From positions 54,181-118,180 of the forward strand of contig NZ_AUCM01000010.1 in assembly GCF_000429765.1 (NCBI RefSeq): DNA of 64,000 bases, given 5' to 3'. Both the position numbers and the translations under genes were made by a program. Position 1 is the first letter of the stretch. Each line of letters starts with the position of its first letter. Below the pieces are notes generated by a model. That model was not told the DNA's origin, did not search any database, and worked only from the letters and a program-made list of their open reading frames with translations. Of the stretch, positions 8,060 to 16,694 are shown in pieces. The stretch is from Gemmobacter nectariphilus DSM 15620. Its GTDB lineage: Bacteria > Pseudomonadota > Alphaproteobacteria > Rhodobacterales > Rhodobacteraceae.

Positions 8060-9973
8060 CTACGCCATGGCAGGGGCTTTGCCAGCCCCCTGCGCGGGCG
8101 CCGATGACGGGCGGCGGATCGGATCGGCCAGCAGGCGCAGCCCGTTCAGCACCACCAGCACGGTGCCGCCTTCGTGCCCGATCACCGCAAGCGGCAGCGG
8201 CAGATCCCAAAACAGCGCGCCCGAGACCAGCACCACCATTGCCCCCAGCGCAAAGACCAGGTTCTGGCGGATGATCGTCGCAGTGCGGCGGGCCAGGCGG
8301 TGGGCCTCGGCCAGGCGGGTCATGTCCTCGGACATCAGCGCAACGCCTGCGGCCTGCAAGGCCACATCCGATCCCGCCGCGCCCATGGCGATGCCGACAT
8401 CGGCCCGGGCCAGCGCCGCCGCATCGTTCACCCCGTCGCCCACATAGGCGACGCGCCCGTCTGCGGTCATCGACGCGATCAGCTCCACCTTGTCGGCCGG
8501 CATCAGATCGGCGTGGATTTCATCCTCGCGCAGGCCCAGTTCGGCGCCAATGCGTTCCGCCACCGGGCGCCGGTCGCCCGTCATCATGGCCAGGGTATGA
8601 ACCCCGCCCTGCCGCAGCTGCGCCAGCCCCTGACGCGACGAGGTGCGCGGCCGATCCGCGACAGCGGCGGCGCCGATCACCCGGGCGCCCCGCCCCAGCC
8701 AGACCACGGTTTCCGACGCCTCGTCAAAGCCGCGCAGCCCATCGGCCGCCGGGTCCGCGCCCATTCGCGCCGCCAGGCGCCGGTTGCCCGCCCACAGTTC
8801 GCCATCGGCTGTCACCCCCTCGCTCGGGTGGGCCATCACGCCGGTCGCGGGCACCGGCACGATGCCGCGCTCTGCCGCCTCGGCCCGCAAGGCGGCGGCA
8901 ATCGGATGTTCCGAATGCGCCTCGATCCCGGCCAGCAAGGCCAGCATCGCCGGCTCGTCGCCATCGGCGGCCGCGATACGGCGCACCTCGGCCTTGCCGG
9001 TGGTCAGCGTGCCGGTCTTGTCAAAGGCAAAGCTGCGCACCGAGGCCAGCGTCTCCAGCGCCCCGCCGCCCTTGAACAGCACCCCGCCCCGTGCCGCCGC
9101 CGACAGCGCCGACAGGATCGCGGCCGGAACCGAGATCACCACCGCGCAGGGGCTGGCCGCCACCAGCAGCGTGGCCGCGCGGTAAAGCGCGCTGTCCATG
9201 TCGTGCCCCAGCGCCAGAAAGGCCAGATAAGCGATGATCGAGCCGCCCAGCACCGCCACCGTATACCGCTGGCCGAACCAGTCGCTGAACCGCTCGGACG
9301 GCGCGCGGGCGGCCTGGGCCTCGGTCACAAGGCGGATCATGCGGGCGACCGTGCTGTCGGCCAGCGGGCGCGTGACCTCGACATCCAGAACGCCGTTCAG
9401 GTTGACGGTCGCCTCGAACACCTGATCGCCGATGGCGCGGCTGACCGGCAGCGATTCCCCCGTGATGGTCGATTCGTCCAGACTGCCGGCCCCCGAGACG
9501 ATGCGCCCATCCACCGGCACCCGCGCGCCAGGGCGCAGCACCACCACATCGCCAGGCATCAGCGTTTCGGACCGCACCTCGACCACCTCGTCCCCGCGGC
9601 GCAGCAGCGCGAAATCCGGGCGCAGCTGCATCAGCGCCTCGACGGCGCGGCGGGCGCGGTCCATCGCGCGGTCCTCCAGCGTGCCCGACACCGAGAACAG
9701 CGCCAGCAGCACCGCCCCCTCCAGCGGGGCGCCGACGGCAGCGGCGGCCAGGGCTGCGATGACCATCAGCAGGTCAATGTCCAGCGCCCGTTCGGTGAAC
9801 AGCGCGCGCAAGGCGTCCTGCCCTGCGGGCACGCCCCCCGCCAGATAGGCCAGCACCCAGGCGGCCAGGGCGATCTGCCCTGCCCCCGCCCAGTGGGCGG
9901 CCAGCCCGACAAGCGTTGCGGCCACGGTTACAATCGTCAGCCAAAGGCCGGCGCGGTCGGAAATCGGGATCAT
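8060..9973 (-). CDS. Heavy-metal P-type ATPase, PIB-4-like
   Basis: This 637-residue metal exporter has the phosphorylation motif [11 protein letters not shown], the TGES actuator motif (in [12 protein letters not shown]) and the hinge motif [20 protein letters not shown]. The transmembrane metal motif is SPC ([11 protein letters not shown]) rather than CPC, and the last helix has HEGGT followed by NGLRLL. Both are hallmarks of the PIB-4 group (CoaT/CtpD-like), linked to cobalt, iron or zinc. There is no N-terminal HMA domain. I chose the ATG at 9973 ([11 protein letters not shown]), preceded by AAGG; upstream in-frame sequence is low quality. The exact metal cannot be read from sequence. Confidence 0.9.
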   Translation of the reverse strand: MIPISDRAGLWLTIVTVAATLVGLAAHWAGAGQIALAAWVLAYLAGGVPAGQDALRALFTERALDIDLLMVIAALAAAAVGAPLEGAVLLALFSVSGTLEDRAMDRARRAVEALMQLRPDFALLRRGDEVVEVRSETLMPGDVVVLRPGARVPVDGRIVSGAGSLDESTITGESLPVSRAIGDQVFEATVNLNGVLDVEVTRPLADSTVARMIRLVTEAQAARAPSERFSDWFGQRYTVAVLGGSIIAYLAFLALGHDMDSALYRAATLLVAASPCAVVISVPAAILSALSAAARGGVLFKGGGALETLASVRSFAFDKTGTLTTGKAEVRRIAAADGDEPAMLALLAGIEAHSEHPIAAALRAEAAERGIVPVPATGVMAHPSEGVTADGELWAGNRRLAARMGADPAADGLRGFDEASETVVWLGRGARVIGAAAVADRPRTSSRQGLAQLRQGGVHTLAMMTGDRRPVAERIGAELGLREDEIHADLMPADKVELIASMTADGRVAYVGDGVNDAAALARADVGIAMGAAGSDVALQAAGVALMSEDMTRLAEAHRLARRTATIIRQNLVFALGAMVVLVSGALFWDLPLPLAVIGHEGGTVLVVLNGLRLLADPIRRPSSAPAQGAGKAPAMA

Positions 9974-10112
9974 GTCTTGCCTTGCACCTTGGGGCACTGG
10001 GTGGCCCAGACATGTCTGCCCCGCGCGCCGAATACAAGGCCAAAGCCGCCTTGCCCTGCCGCGCCCTTGCGTTAGAATACGCGGCAAATCGACGCCCGAG
10101 GAGATCCCGGAG

Positions 10113-10310
10113 ATGACCGCCCAGCCCAAACATTCCGCGCCGGAAACCGAAACCGTCAGCCGCTGGAAAGTGGCCTGCGACGGCGGCGAGGGCGCGCTCG
10201 GGCATCCCCGCGTCTGGCTGGTGATCCCCGAGGAAACCGGCTGGATCGACTGCCCCTATTGCGACAAGCGCTATGTCCACGAAAGCCGCAAGGGTCAGCA
10301 GGCCGCCTGA
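10113..10310 (+). CDS. Zinc-finger domain-containing protein (zf-CHCC, NDUFS6-like)
   Basis: This small protein of 65 residues carries the pattern ACDGG...HPRVWL...CPYCDKRY. That is the Cys-His-Cys-Cys zinc motif of the zf-CHCC family, related to the complex I accessory subunit NDUFS6. Start: ATG at 10113 after GAGGAGATCCCGG. It is divergent from the metal ATPase, with 139 bases between them. Alphaproteobacteria commonly carry one copy; a role in complex I assembly is inferred from the mitochondrial homologue only. Confidence 0.85.
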   Translation: MTAQPKHSAPETETVSRWKVACDGGEGALGHPRVWLVIPEETGWIDCPYCDKRYVHESRKGQQAA

Positions 10311-10322
10311 GTGGCCGCACAT

Positions 10323-10361
10323 TGACCTGAGGGGCCGCGATGTCCGCGGCCCCTCAGGTCA
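10323..10361 (+). terminator. Perfect 17-bp hairpin after the zinc-finger gene
   Basis: Arms at 10323-10339 and 10345-10361 are perfectly complementary (TGACCTGAGGGGCCGCG and its reverse complement) with loop ATGTC. It starts 12 bases after the stop codon. No T tract follows, so it is either a factor-assisted terminator or an mRNA 3'-end stabiliser. Confidence 0.6.
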
Positions 10362-10419
10362 TTCACGCCCGGACCGGACAGACCTTGCGGGAAACCATCG
10401 CCCCCCGACTTGCGCATCA

Positions 10420-10507
10420 CCTTGCCGAAAATACCCCACGGGGAGGCGCCGGTTGGTGCGCAATTGGTTCGAGAACCAACCGGCGCGGAGGGGTGTGAAA
10501 CCCCTCC
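10420..10507 (+). repeat. Composite intergenic repeat, copy g (divergent subfamily)
   Basis: The core (CTTGCCGAAAATACCCC, from about 10420) is followed by a 12-bp stem, GCGCCGGTTGGT at 10446-10457 pairing with 10475-10486. An 8-bp stem follows, GGAGGGGT/ACCCCTCC at 10487-10507 with loop GTGAA. The order core, hairpin 1, G-rich hairpin 2 matches copies b, c and e although the stems differ in sequence. It lies between convergent genes. Confidence 0.65.
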
Positions 10508-10549
10508 AGCGGCCAGCCAAGGGGCGCCGGCCCATCCCGCTCTCGCCCC

Positions 10550-11665
10550 CTAGCCGAACCGTTCGACCGAGGCGCTGACAGCTTCCAGATAGTCGTAATC
10601 CAGCGTCACCCCGATGCCTGGCCCCGCTGACGGCACCGGCATGATGCCGTTTTCCGTCTCCAGCCGCTCGACCACGATATCGCGCTCGAAATAGCGCGAG
10701 GCCGAGGAGGTATCGCCCGGCTTGCTGAACCCCTCCAGCGTCGACAGATGGATGTTGTGGGCGCGGCCGATCCCCGCCTCCAGCATCCCGCCACACCAGA
10801 CCGGCACGTCCCAGGCCTGACAGATGTCGTGGATGCGCCTGGCCTCGACATGGCCGCCGACCCGGCCGACCTTGATGTTGACCACCTGCCCCGCCCCCAT
10901 CGCCAGCGCCTTGCGGCACTCTGCCGAGGACCGGATGCATTCGTCCAGGCACACCGGCGTTGCCAGCGCCCGTTGCAGCACCGCGTGATCGACATAATCG
11001 TTCCACGCCAGCGGCTGTTCGACATAATCCAGCCCATAGGCATCGAACCGGCGCAACAGCGGCAGATCGGCCAGCGTATAGGCGCAGTTCGCATCCACCG
11101 TCAGATGGACGTCGGGAAACCGCGCGCGCACCGCATCCAGCAGCCGAAGGTCATGGCCCCGCATCACCTTGAGCTTGATGCGCCGATAGCCCTGCTGCAC
11201 ATGGGCCGCCACGTCGTTCAACGTGGCGGGGATCTCCTTGATGCCCAGGGACACGCCAACCTCGACCTCGGTTTTCGTGCCGCCAAGAAGGGCGCGCAGC
11301 GGCTGGCCCAGCACCTTGGCCCACAGATCCCAGAAGGCCATTTCGACACAGGCCTTGGCCATCTGATGATCGCGCCAGGGCCGCATCAGCCGTTCCAGCT
11401 GCCAGGGCGTGTCGAAGCTTTGCCCGACGATCTGCGGCAAGAACACCTCGCGCAGCATCAGCATGGAGGTGACGTTGGTTTCCGGCAGATAATCCGGCAA
11501 CACGTCGCTGACCCCTTCGGCATAACCCTCGACCCCGCCCGATCGCAGGATCAGCAGGGGAAACACCTTGCGGGTCTGGGTGCCGGTGGCAATCTTGAAC
11601 GGGGTCAGCAGCGGCAATTCGACCAGCCGCAGTTCCGCGCTGTCGATGGTGATGGCTGAGGGCAT
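10550..11665 (-). CDS. Enolase-superfamily racemase/epimerase (muconate cycloisomerase subgroup)
   Basis: This 371-residue protein has the MLE/N-succinylamino-acid-racemase/o-succinylbenzoate-synthase fold. The catalytic lysine motif is IKLKV, the metal ligands lie in VDANCAY, VEQPL and LDECI, and the second lysine in VNIKVGRVGG. The subgroup includes OSBS, N-acylamino-acid racemases and dipeptide epimerases; sequence alone does not separate them. No menaquinone genes are nearby, so OSBS is unlikely. Location in an operon with an amidase, a gamma-glutamyltransferase homologue and a peptide importer favours racemisation of an N-acyl or dipeptide substrate. The start overlaps the amidase stop by one base (TGATG). 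Confidence 0.85.
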   Translation of the reverse strand: MPSAITIDSAELRLVELPLLTPFKIATGTQTRKVFPLLILRSGGVEGYAEGVSDVLPDYLPETNVTSMLMLREVFLPQIVGQSFDTPWQLERLMRPWRDHQMAKACVEMAFWDLWAKVLGQPLRALLGGTKTEVEVGVSLGIKEIPATLNDVAAHVQQGYRRIKLKVMRGHDLRLLDAVRARFPDVHLTVDANCAYTLADLPLLRRFDAYGLDYVEQPLAWNDYVDHAVLQRALATPVCLDECIRSSAECRKALAMGAGQVVNIKVGRVGGHVEARRIHDICQAWDVPVWCGGMLEAGIGRAHNIHLSTLEGFSKPGDTSSASRYFERDIVVERLETENGIMPVPSAGPGIGVTLDYDYLEAVSASVERFG

Positions 11666-13161
11666 CAGGCAAACCCCTTGAAGCCTGGGCTGGCGGAAAT
11701 CGGCGGGCGGGCAGCAAGCGCGGCAATATCGGCGCGGGGAAAGGCCATCTCGGCGCTGGCATTGCAGATCGCCTCGATCTCGCGGGCAAAGGCCAGAAGG
11801 CGGGCGTCTTCATTGCGGCGCCCGATGATCTGAAGGCCAAAGGGCAGTCCCGCCTCGTCCCGGCCGACCGGAATGGTGATCGAGGGATGCCCTGCCAGCG
11901 TCGAGGCATAGGCCAGCGACAGCCAGTGGTAATAGCTTTGCGTGCGCTGGCCGTCGATCTGTTCGGGGTAAAGCTCGTGCCAGTCGCGGGGTGAGATGGT
12001 GACAGCGGGCGACAGCAGGAAATCATGGCGGTCAAAGAACGTCTGCCAGCGCCGGTAATAGCTGGTCTGTTCTGCCAGCGCCCAGGCGATATCCTCGGCG
12101 CTGAAGGACAGGCCTTCCTCGATATTTGCATGGACGTTCGGGCCATAGGCCGCCGGATCCTTGCGCACGCCGGCCAGATGGGTGGTCAGCATCTGCACCC
12201 CGCGCAGGATGGCAAAGATGCGGTCGGCATGGGCGCAATCGGGGTGGGCCGCCTCCAGCTGCCCCAGGAACGGCGCAAGGAACGCGACCCGCTTGGCAAA
12301 GGCGCGCCGGATGATGCCTTCGGTCAGAGTGAAGCCGAAATCCTCGGTGCAGGCGACGCGCCAGCGGGCGGGGTCGGTCGGGGCGGGATGGGCAAGGTCC
12401 GCCGGATCCCACAGGGTGCGCCCGTCCATCACCGTGGTCAGCGGATCGGACCTGTCGGGCCGCGCCAGAACCGACAGCATCAGCGCGGCATCATCCACCG
12501 TCCGCCCCATCGGGCCCGAGGTGGAAAAGTGGAACAGCCCCATGTTCCGCCCGGTCCCCGGCACCACACCGGGCGAGGGGCGATAGCCCACCACGCCGCA
12601 AAACGCTGCCGGATTGCGCAGCGAACCGCCGGTATCCGACCCGGTGCACAGGGGCGCCATGCCGCAGGCCAGCGCGGCGGCCGATCCGCCCGAGGATCCG
12701 GCCGCGCTTTTGGTCGGGTCATGCGGGTTGCCCGTCGCGCCATAGACCGCGTTGCGGGTGTTGCCGCCCAGCGAGAATTCCGGGTTGTTGGTCTTGCCCA
12801 GCACCACGGCGCCCGCCGCCCGCATGGCGGCGACGATCGGATCGTCGCTGGCCGCCACATTGTCCTTGTAGATCAGCGATCCAAAGGTCGTGGCATGGCC
12901 GGTCACATTGATCATGTCCTTGACACCAAAGGGCAGCCCCTCGACCGCGCCAAGGGGCGCCCCCGACATCTGCCGCGCCTCGGAGGCGCGGGCCTCGGCC
13001 ATCACCTCGTCCTCGTGGACCGAGACGACGGCGTTGACCGCCGGGTTGACCTTGTGCATCCGGGCGAGGCAGGCCTGCGCCAGTTCGACGGGCGAGAGCT
13101 TGCGCCGGCCGATCAGGGCGCGGGCCTCGGTGGCAGACAGATCGGCGGGATCGGTGGTCAT
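11665..13161 (-). CDS. Amidase (amidase-signature family)
   Basis: This 498-residue amide hydrolase carries the Ser-cisSer-Lys centre. The lysine lies in GVKDMINV near residue 77, and the Gly/Ser-rich signature in SAAGSSGGSAAALACG, followed by TGSDTGGSLRNPAAFCGVVG. The length is normal. Bacterial members cleave varied carboxamides, and true GatA is unlikely because gatB and gatC are absent. It starts 21 bases after the ABC ATPase stop and overlaps the next gene, so it belongs to the peptide-uptake operon. It probably deacylates an imported amide. Confidence 0.9.
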   Translation of the reverse strand: MTTDPADLSATEARALIGRRKLSPVELAQACLARMHKVNPAVNAVVSVHEDEVMAEARASEARQMSGAPLGAVEGLPFGVKDMINVTGHATTFGSLIYKDNVAASDDPIVAAMRAAGAVVLGKTNNPEFSLGGNTRNAVYGATGNPHDPTKSAAGSSGGSAAALACGMAPLCTGSDTGGSLRNPAAFCGVVGYRPSPGVVPGTGRNMGLFHFSTSGPMGRTVDDAALMLSVLARPDRSDPLTTVMDGRTLWDPADLAHPAPTDPARWRVACTEDFGFTLTEGIIRRAFAKRVAFLAPFLGQLEAAHPDCAHADRIFAILRGVQMLTTHLAGVRKDPAAYGPNVHANIEEGLSFSAEDIAWALAEQTSYYRRWQTFFDRHDFLLSPAVTISPRDWHELYPEQIDGQRTQSYYHWLSLAYASTLAGHPSITIPVGRDEAGLPFGLQIIGRRNEDARLLAFAREIEAICNASAEMAFPRADIAALAARPPISASPGFKGFA

Positions 13162-13182
13162 GGGGCGGTCCTTGGCAGGGGG

Positions 13183-14823
13183 TCAGGCAACAGCAGGCGG
13201 CAGGGCCGACAGGTCGGGCACCTTCCACCCCTGGCCGGGCATGGCGGCCAGAAGTTCGCGGGTATAGGGATGCTGCGGATCGGCGAACACACGGCCGATG
13301 GCACCGCGCTCGACGATCTCGCCCTTGCTCATCACGATCACATCGTCGCAGATCTGCGCCGCGACCCGCAGATCATGGGTGATGAACAGCATCGACAGGC
13401 CCATCCGGTCGCGGATCTCGGCCAGCAGGCGCAGAACCTCTTTCTGCACCGACACATCCAGCGCCGAAACCGCCTCGTCCGCGACAAGGATCTTCGGCTC
13501 GACCATCAGCGCGCGGGCGATGCACAGGCGCTGGCGCTGACCGCCCGAGAACTGGTTGGGATAGCGCTGCAAGACTTCCTCGCCCAGCCGGACGATGCGC
13601 ACCAGATCGCGCGCGCGCTCCATCGCCTGGGCGCGGGGCACGCCAAAGTTCACCGGCCCTTCGACCAGCTGATCCCCGATGGTGCGGCGCGGGTTGAGCG
13701 AGCCATAGGGATCCTGGAACACGATCTGGATGTCCCGCCGCAGCGTGCGCAGCGAGGATTTCGGCGCCGCCGCAATATCCTTGCCGTCGATCATCACCCG
13801 CCCGCTGGTCGGGTCGATCAGCCGCAACAGCGCGCGCACCAGCGTCGACTTGCCCGAGCCGGATTCGCCGACGATCCCCAGCGTCTCGCCTTCGCGCAGG
13901 CTGAACGACGCCGGGCGCAGCGCCGCCACCTCGCGCGCGGCGCGGCCGAAACTGGCGGGGATGCGGTAGGTCTTGGTCAGCTCCTCGACCCGCAGCACCT
14001 CGGGGCGCGAGGCGGTCTCGCGCGCATCGTCCCGCGCGCGGCGGGGCACGGCGTCGATCAGCTGGCGGGTATAGGGGTGTTTGGGACGGTTCAGCACCTC
14101 GTCTGCCGTGCCCTGTTCCACCACGACGCCGCGCTGCATGACGACGACCTTGTCGGCCACCTCGGCCACCACATCGAAATCATGCGTCACCAGCATGATC
14201 CCGGCCCCGCGCGTGCGGCGCAATTCGCGGAACATCGACAGGATCTGCGCTTGCGTCGTCACGTCCAGCGCCGTCGTGGGCTCATCCGCGATCAGCAAGG
14301 ATGGGTCCAGCGCCAGCGCCATGGCAATCACGATGCGCTGCCGTTGCCCGCCCGACAGCTGATGCGGATAGCTGGCATAAATGCGCGGCGGATCGGGCAT
14401 CCGCACTTCGGTCAACAGCGCCAGCGTGCGCGCCTTGCGTTCCGCCTTGGGCATGTCGGTATGCGACAGGAACACTTCCTCGATCTGGTCGCCCACCGTG
14501 TAGCACGGGTTCAGCGCCGTCATCGGTTCCTGAAAGATCATCGCCATGCGGTTGCCGCGCAGCCTGGCATGATCGGCTTCGGACAGTTTCAGGATGTCCT
14601 GCCCCTCGAACACGATCCGGCCCGAGGACACGTTCAGCGCACGCGGCAGCAGCGCCATGGTGGCGAACGAGGTGATCGACTTGCCCGAGCCGGATTCCCC
14701 GACGATGCAGACGATTTCCCCCGCGCCGACCGTGACCGACAGGTTTTCGACCGCATGAGACCGGTCGCCCCCCTTGGGCAGATCGACCGTCAGACCTTCG
14801 ATGGAAAGAATGGTGCCGGTCAT
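13183..14823 (-). CDS. Dipeptide/oligopeptide-type ABC transporter ATPase, fused DppD-DppF
   Basis: This 546-residue protein contains two complete ABC ATPase domains in one chain. Walker A motifs are GESGSGKSIT in the first half and GESGSGKSTL in the second. Signatures are LSGGQRQRI and FSGGQRQRL, with Walker B at LLIADEP and ILVADEA. Fused two-domain ATPases energise peptide/nickel-type importers. The ATG at 14823 overlaps the permease stop. It completes the importer with the two permeases and the binding protein transcribed upstream. Confidence 0.93.
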   Translation of the reverse strand: MTGTILSIEGLTVDLPKGGDRSHAVENLSVTVGAGEIVCIVGESGSGKSITSFATMALLPRALNVSSGRIVFEGQDILKLSEADHARLRGNRMAMIFQEPMTALNPCYTVGDQIEEVFLSHTDMPKAERKARTLALLTEVRMPDPPRIYASYPHQLSGGQRQRIVIAMALALDPSLLIADEPTTALDVTTQAQILSMFRELRRTRGAGIMLVTHDFDVVAEVADKVVVMQRGVVVEQGTADEVLNRPKHPYTRQLIDAVPRRARDDARETASRPEVLRVEELTKTYRIPASFGRAAREVAALRPASFSLREGETLGIVGESGSGKSTLVRALLRLIDPTSGRVMIDGKDIAAAPKSSLRTLRRDIQIVFQDPYGSLNPRRTIGDQLVEGPVNFGVPRAQAMERARDLVRIVRLGEEVLQRYPNQFSGGQRQRLCIARALMVEPKILVADEAVSALDVSVQKEVLRLLAEIRDRMGLSMLFITHDLRVAAQICDDVIVMSKGEIVERGAIGRVFADPQHPYTRELLAAMPGQGWKVPDLSALPPAVA

Positions 14824-15713
14824 CAGTTGCGGCCCTCCGGTGCGGTGACATCGCGGATGCCGTCGCCGAACATGTTGATCGAGAACACCAGCAGGAACAG
14901 CGCGATACCGGGGATCATGATCAGCCAGCTGTCGAACAGCAGCATCTCCTTGCCCTCGGAAATCATCAGACCCCAGGATGGCGTGGGCGGCTGAACGCCA
15001 AGGCCCAGGAACGATAGCCCCGCCTCCAGGATGATCGCATGGGCCATTTCCAGCGTGAAGATCACGATCAGATGGCTGGAGACATTGGGCAGGATTTCCT
15101 TCCACAGGATGCGGCTTTGGCGCGCGCCCAGCATCTCGGCCGCCTCGATATATTCCATGGCGCGGACCTGCATGGTGGCCGACCGCAGCACGACTGCGAA
15201 ACGGTCCCACAGCAGCAGGCCCATCACGATCATGATGATGAACATCGACCCGCCCAGCAGCGACACCGTGGCCAGCGCCACCAGGATCACCGGCATGGCC
15301 AGCCGCACATTGATCAGATATTGCACGAACCGATCCACCCTGCCGCCGAAATAGCCTGCGGAAATGCCCATCACCGTGCCGATCACCGCCGACAGCCCCG
15401 CCGAGACCAGCCCGATCATCAGCGACACGCGCGCGCCATAGATCAGCCGCGACAGCATGTCCCGCCCCAGCGCATCGGTGCCCAGCGGGTATTTCCATGT
15501 CCCGCCCAGATAGACCGGCGGTTTCATCCGCGCGATCAGGCTTTGCTTGTAGGGGTCATAGGGCGCCAGCAGCGGGGCAAAGACCGCGATCAGCACGATC
15601 AGCCCCAGCACGATGGACGAAAAGATCAGCCCGCGATGGCGCAGCGCACGGCGCAGCATCTGGCGGCGGGGCGACAGCACGGGCGCGGGGGGGGAAACCA
15701 TGGGGGGCGTCAT
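14823..15713 (-). CDS. Peptide-type ABC transporter permease, DppC-like
   Basis: This 296-residue inner-membrane protein has about six membrane segments. A short N-terminal OppC-type region (RRALRHRGLIFSSIVLG) is followed by the binding-protein-dependent permease domain. The EAA loop reads MEYIEAAEMLGARQSRILWKE, the site that contacts the ATPase. The start overlaps the preceding permease stop by four bases. It pairs with the DppB-like permease. Confidence 0.92.
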   Translation of the reverse strand: MTPPMVSPPAPVLSPRRQMLRRALRHRGLIFSSIVLGLIVLIAVFAPLLAPYDPYKQSLIARMKPPVYLGGTWKYPLGTDALGRDMLSRLIYGARVSLMIGLVSAGLSAVIGTVMGISAGYFGGRVDRFVQYLINVRLAMPVILVALATVSLLGGSMFIIMIVMGLLLWDRFAVVLRSATMQVRAMEYIEAAEMLGARQSRILWKEILPNVSSHLIVIFTLEMAHAIILEAGLSFLGLGVQPPTPSWGLMISEGKEMLLFDSWLIMIPGIALFLLVFSINMFGDGIRDVTAPEGRN

Positions 15714-16624
15714 TTCCGCAGCCTCGGGTCAAGCCAGGCGTTCAGCACATCCGCGAGGAAGGTGAAGAAGATGTAGAACAGCGAGAAGATCAGGATCAGC
15801 GCCTGCATCGTCGGCAGATCGTTCCTGGAGATCGACTGCCAGGCCAGATAGCCCGCGCCATGCAGCGCAAAGACGCTTTCGGTGACGATGGATCCCCCCA
15901 GCATGAAACCCATCTGCACCGCCGCCAGGCTGACCACCGGGATCACCGCATTGCGCAGCGCGTGCTTGAACAGGATCTTGCGCGGCTTCACCCCCTTGGC
16001 CCGGGCGGTGCGGATGTAATCCGACCCCAGAACCTCGATCATCCCGGCCCGTGTCAGGCGCATGATGGCCGGCGTGGCATAATAGCCCAGAACGATGGTC
16101 GGCAGCACGAACCCTTTCCAGCTGTCGGCACCCGAGGCGGGCAGCCAGCCCAGGTTGACCGCAAACAGCACGATCAGGATCAGGCCGAACCAGAAGGACG
16201 GGATCGCCTGCCCGACGACCGCGATGAACAGCGCGGCGCGGTCGATCAGCGAATTGGGCCGCATGGCAGCGAGCACGCCCATCGGCACGCCCACCAGCAG
16301 CGCAAAGGATATGCCCAGCACGCCCAGGATCATCGTCACCTCCAGCCGGTCGGCGATCAGCTCCGACACCGGCAGGCGGAAATAGGGGCTGGTGCCGAAA
16401 TCGCCGCGCAGGGCATGGGCCAGCCAGTCCAGATATTGCACCGGCAAGGGGCGATCATAGCCATATTGCGCGCGGATCTGCGCCACCACATCGGGCGTTG
16501 CATTCTCGCCCGCCAGCGCAACGGCAGGGTCACCCGCCATGTAGATCAGCGCAAAGCTGATGATCGAGACGGTCAGCGCGACAAGCGCCGCCATCGCAAG
16601 CCGTCCCATGAGGTATCGGAGCAT
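15710..16624 (-). CDS. Peptide-type ABC transporter permease, DppB-like
   Basis: This 304-residue inner-membrane permease begins MLRYLMGRLAMAALVALTVS, a typical DppB/OppB first helix. Its EAA loop, SDYIRTARAKGVKPRKILFK, precedes the conserved HALRNAVIPVV. It forms the transmembrane channel with the DppC-like protein. Between it and the upstream binding-protein gene is a 70-base gap with a strong hairpin, which probably lets the binding protein be made in excess. Confidence 0.92.
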   Translation of the reverse strand: MLRYLMGRLAMAALVALTVSIISFALIYMAGDPAVALAGENATPDVVAQIRAQYGYDRPLPVQYLDWLAHALRGDFGTSPYFRLPVSELIADRLEVTMILGVLGISFALLVGVPMGVLAAMRPNSLIDRAALFIAVVGQAIPSFWFGLILIVLFAVNLGWLPASGADSWKGFVLPTIVLGYYATPAIMRLTRAGMIEVLGSDYIRTARAKGVKPRKILFKHALRNAVIPVVSLAAVQMGFMLGGSIVTESVFALHGAGYLAWQSISRNDLPTMQALILIFSLFYIFFTFLADVLNAWLDPRLRK

Positions 16625-16657
16625 CGGGTGTCCCGCGTTGCGATCTGCCGCAAGGAT

Positions 16658-16688
16658 GCCGCGCCCCCGGCGGTCCCGGGGGCGCGGC
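16658..16688. terminator. 13-bp hairpin between binding-protein and permease genes
   Basis: The arms 16658-16670 and 16676-16688 pair perfectly (GCCGCGCCCCCGG and its reverse complement, loop CGGTC on the plus strand). It lies inside the operon after the solute-binding-protein gene. In many importer operons such a structure protects the upstream message or reduces read-through, giving more binding protein than permease. No T run is present on the minus strand. Confidence 0.6.
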
Positions 16689-16694
16689 GGGCGA

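Noticed and set aside
8174-10075. Plus-strand open frame of 633 codons
   Set aside because: It is antisense to the P-type ATPase, whose DKTGT and GDGVNDA motifs prove the coding strand.
10550-11665. o-Succinylbenzoate synthase (menC)
   Set aside because: The family match is real, but no menaquinone biosynthesis gene is nearby and these bacteria normally use ubiquinone; a racemase or epimerase is more likely.
11665-13161. GatA subunit of the amidotransferase
   Set aside because: The amidase signature fits, but gatB and gatC are absent and the gene sits in a transport/catabolic operon.
12025-14994. Plus-strand open frame of 989 codons
   Set aside because: It is antisense to the amidase and ABC ATPase genes, with low-complexity composition and no recognisable domain.
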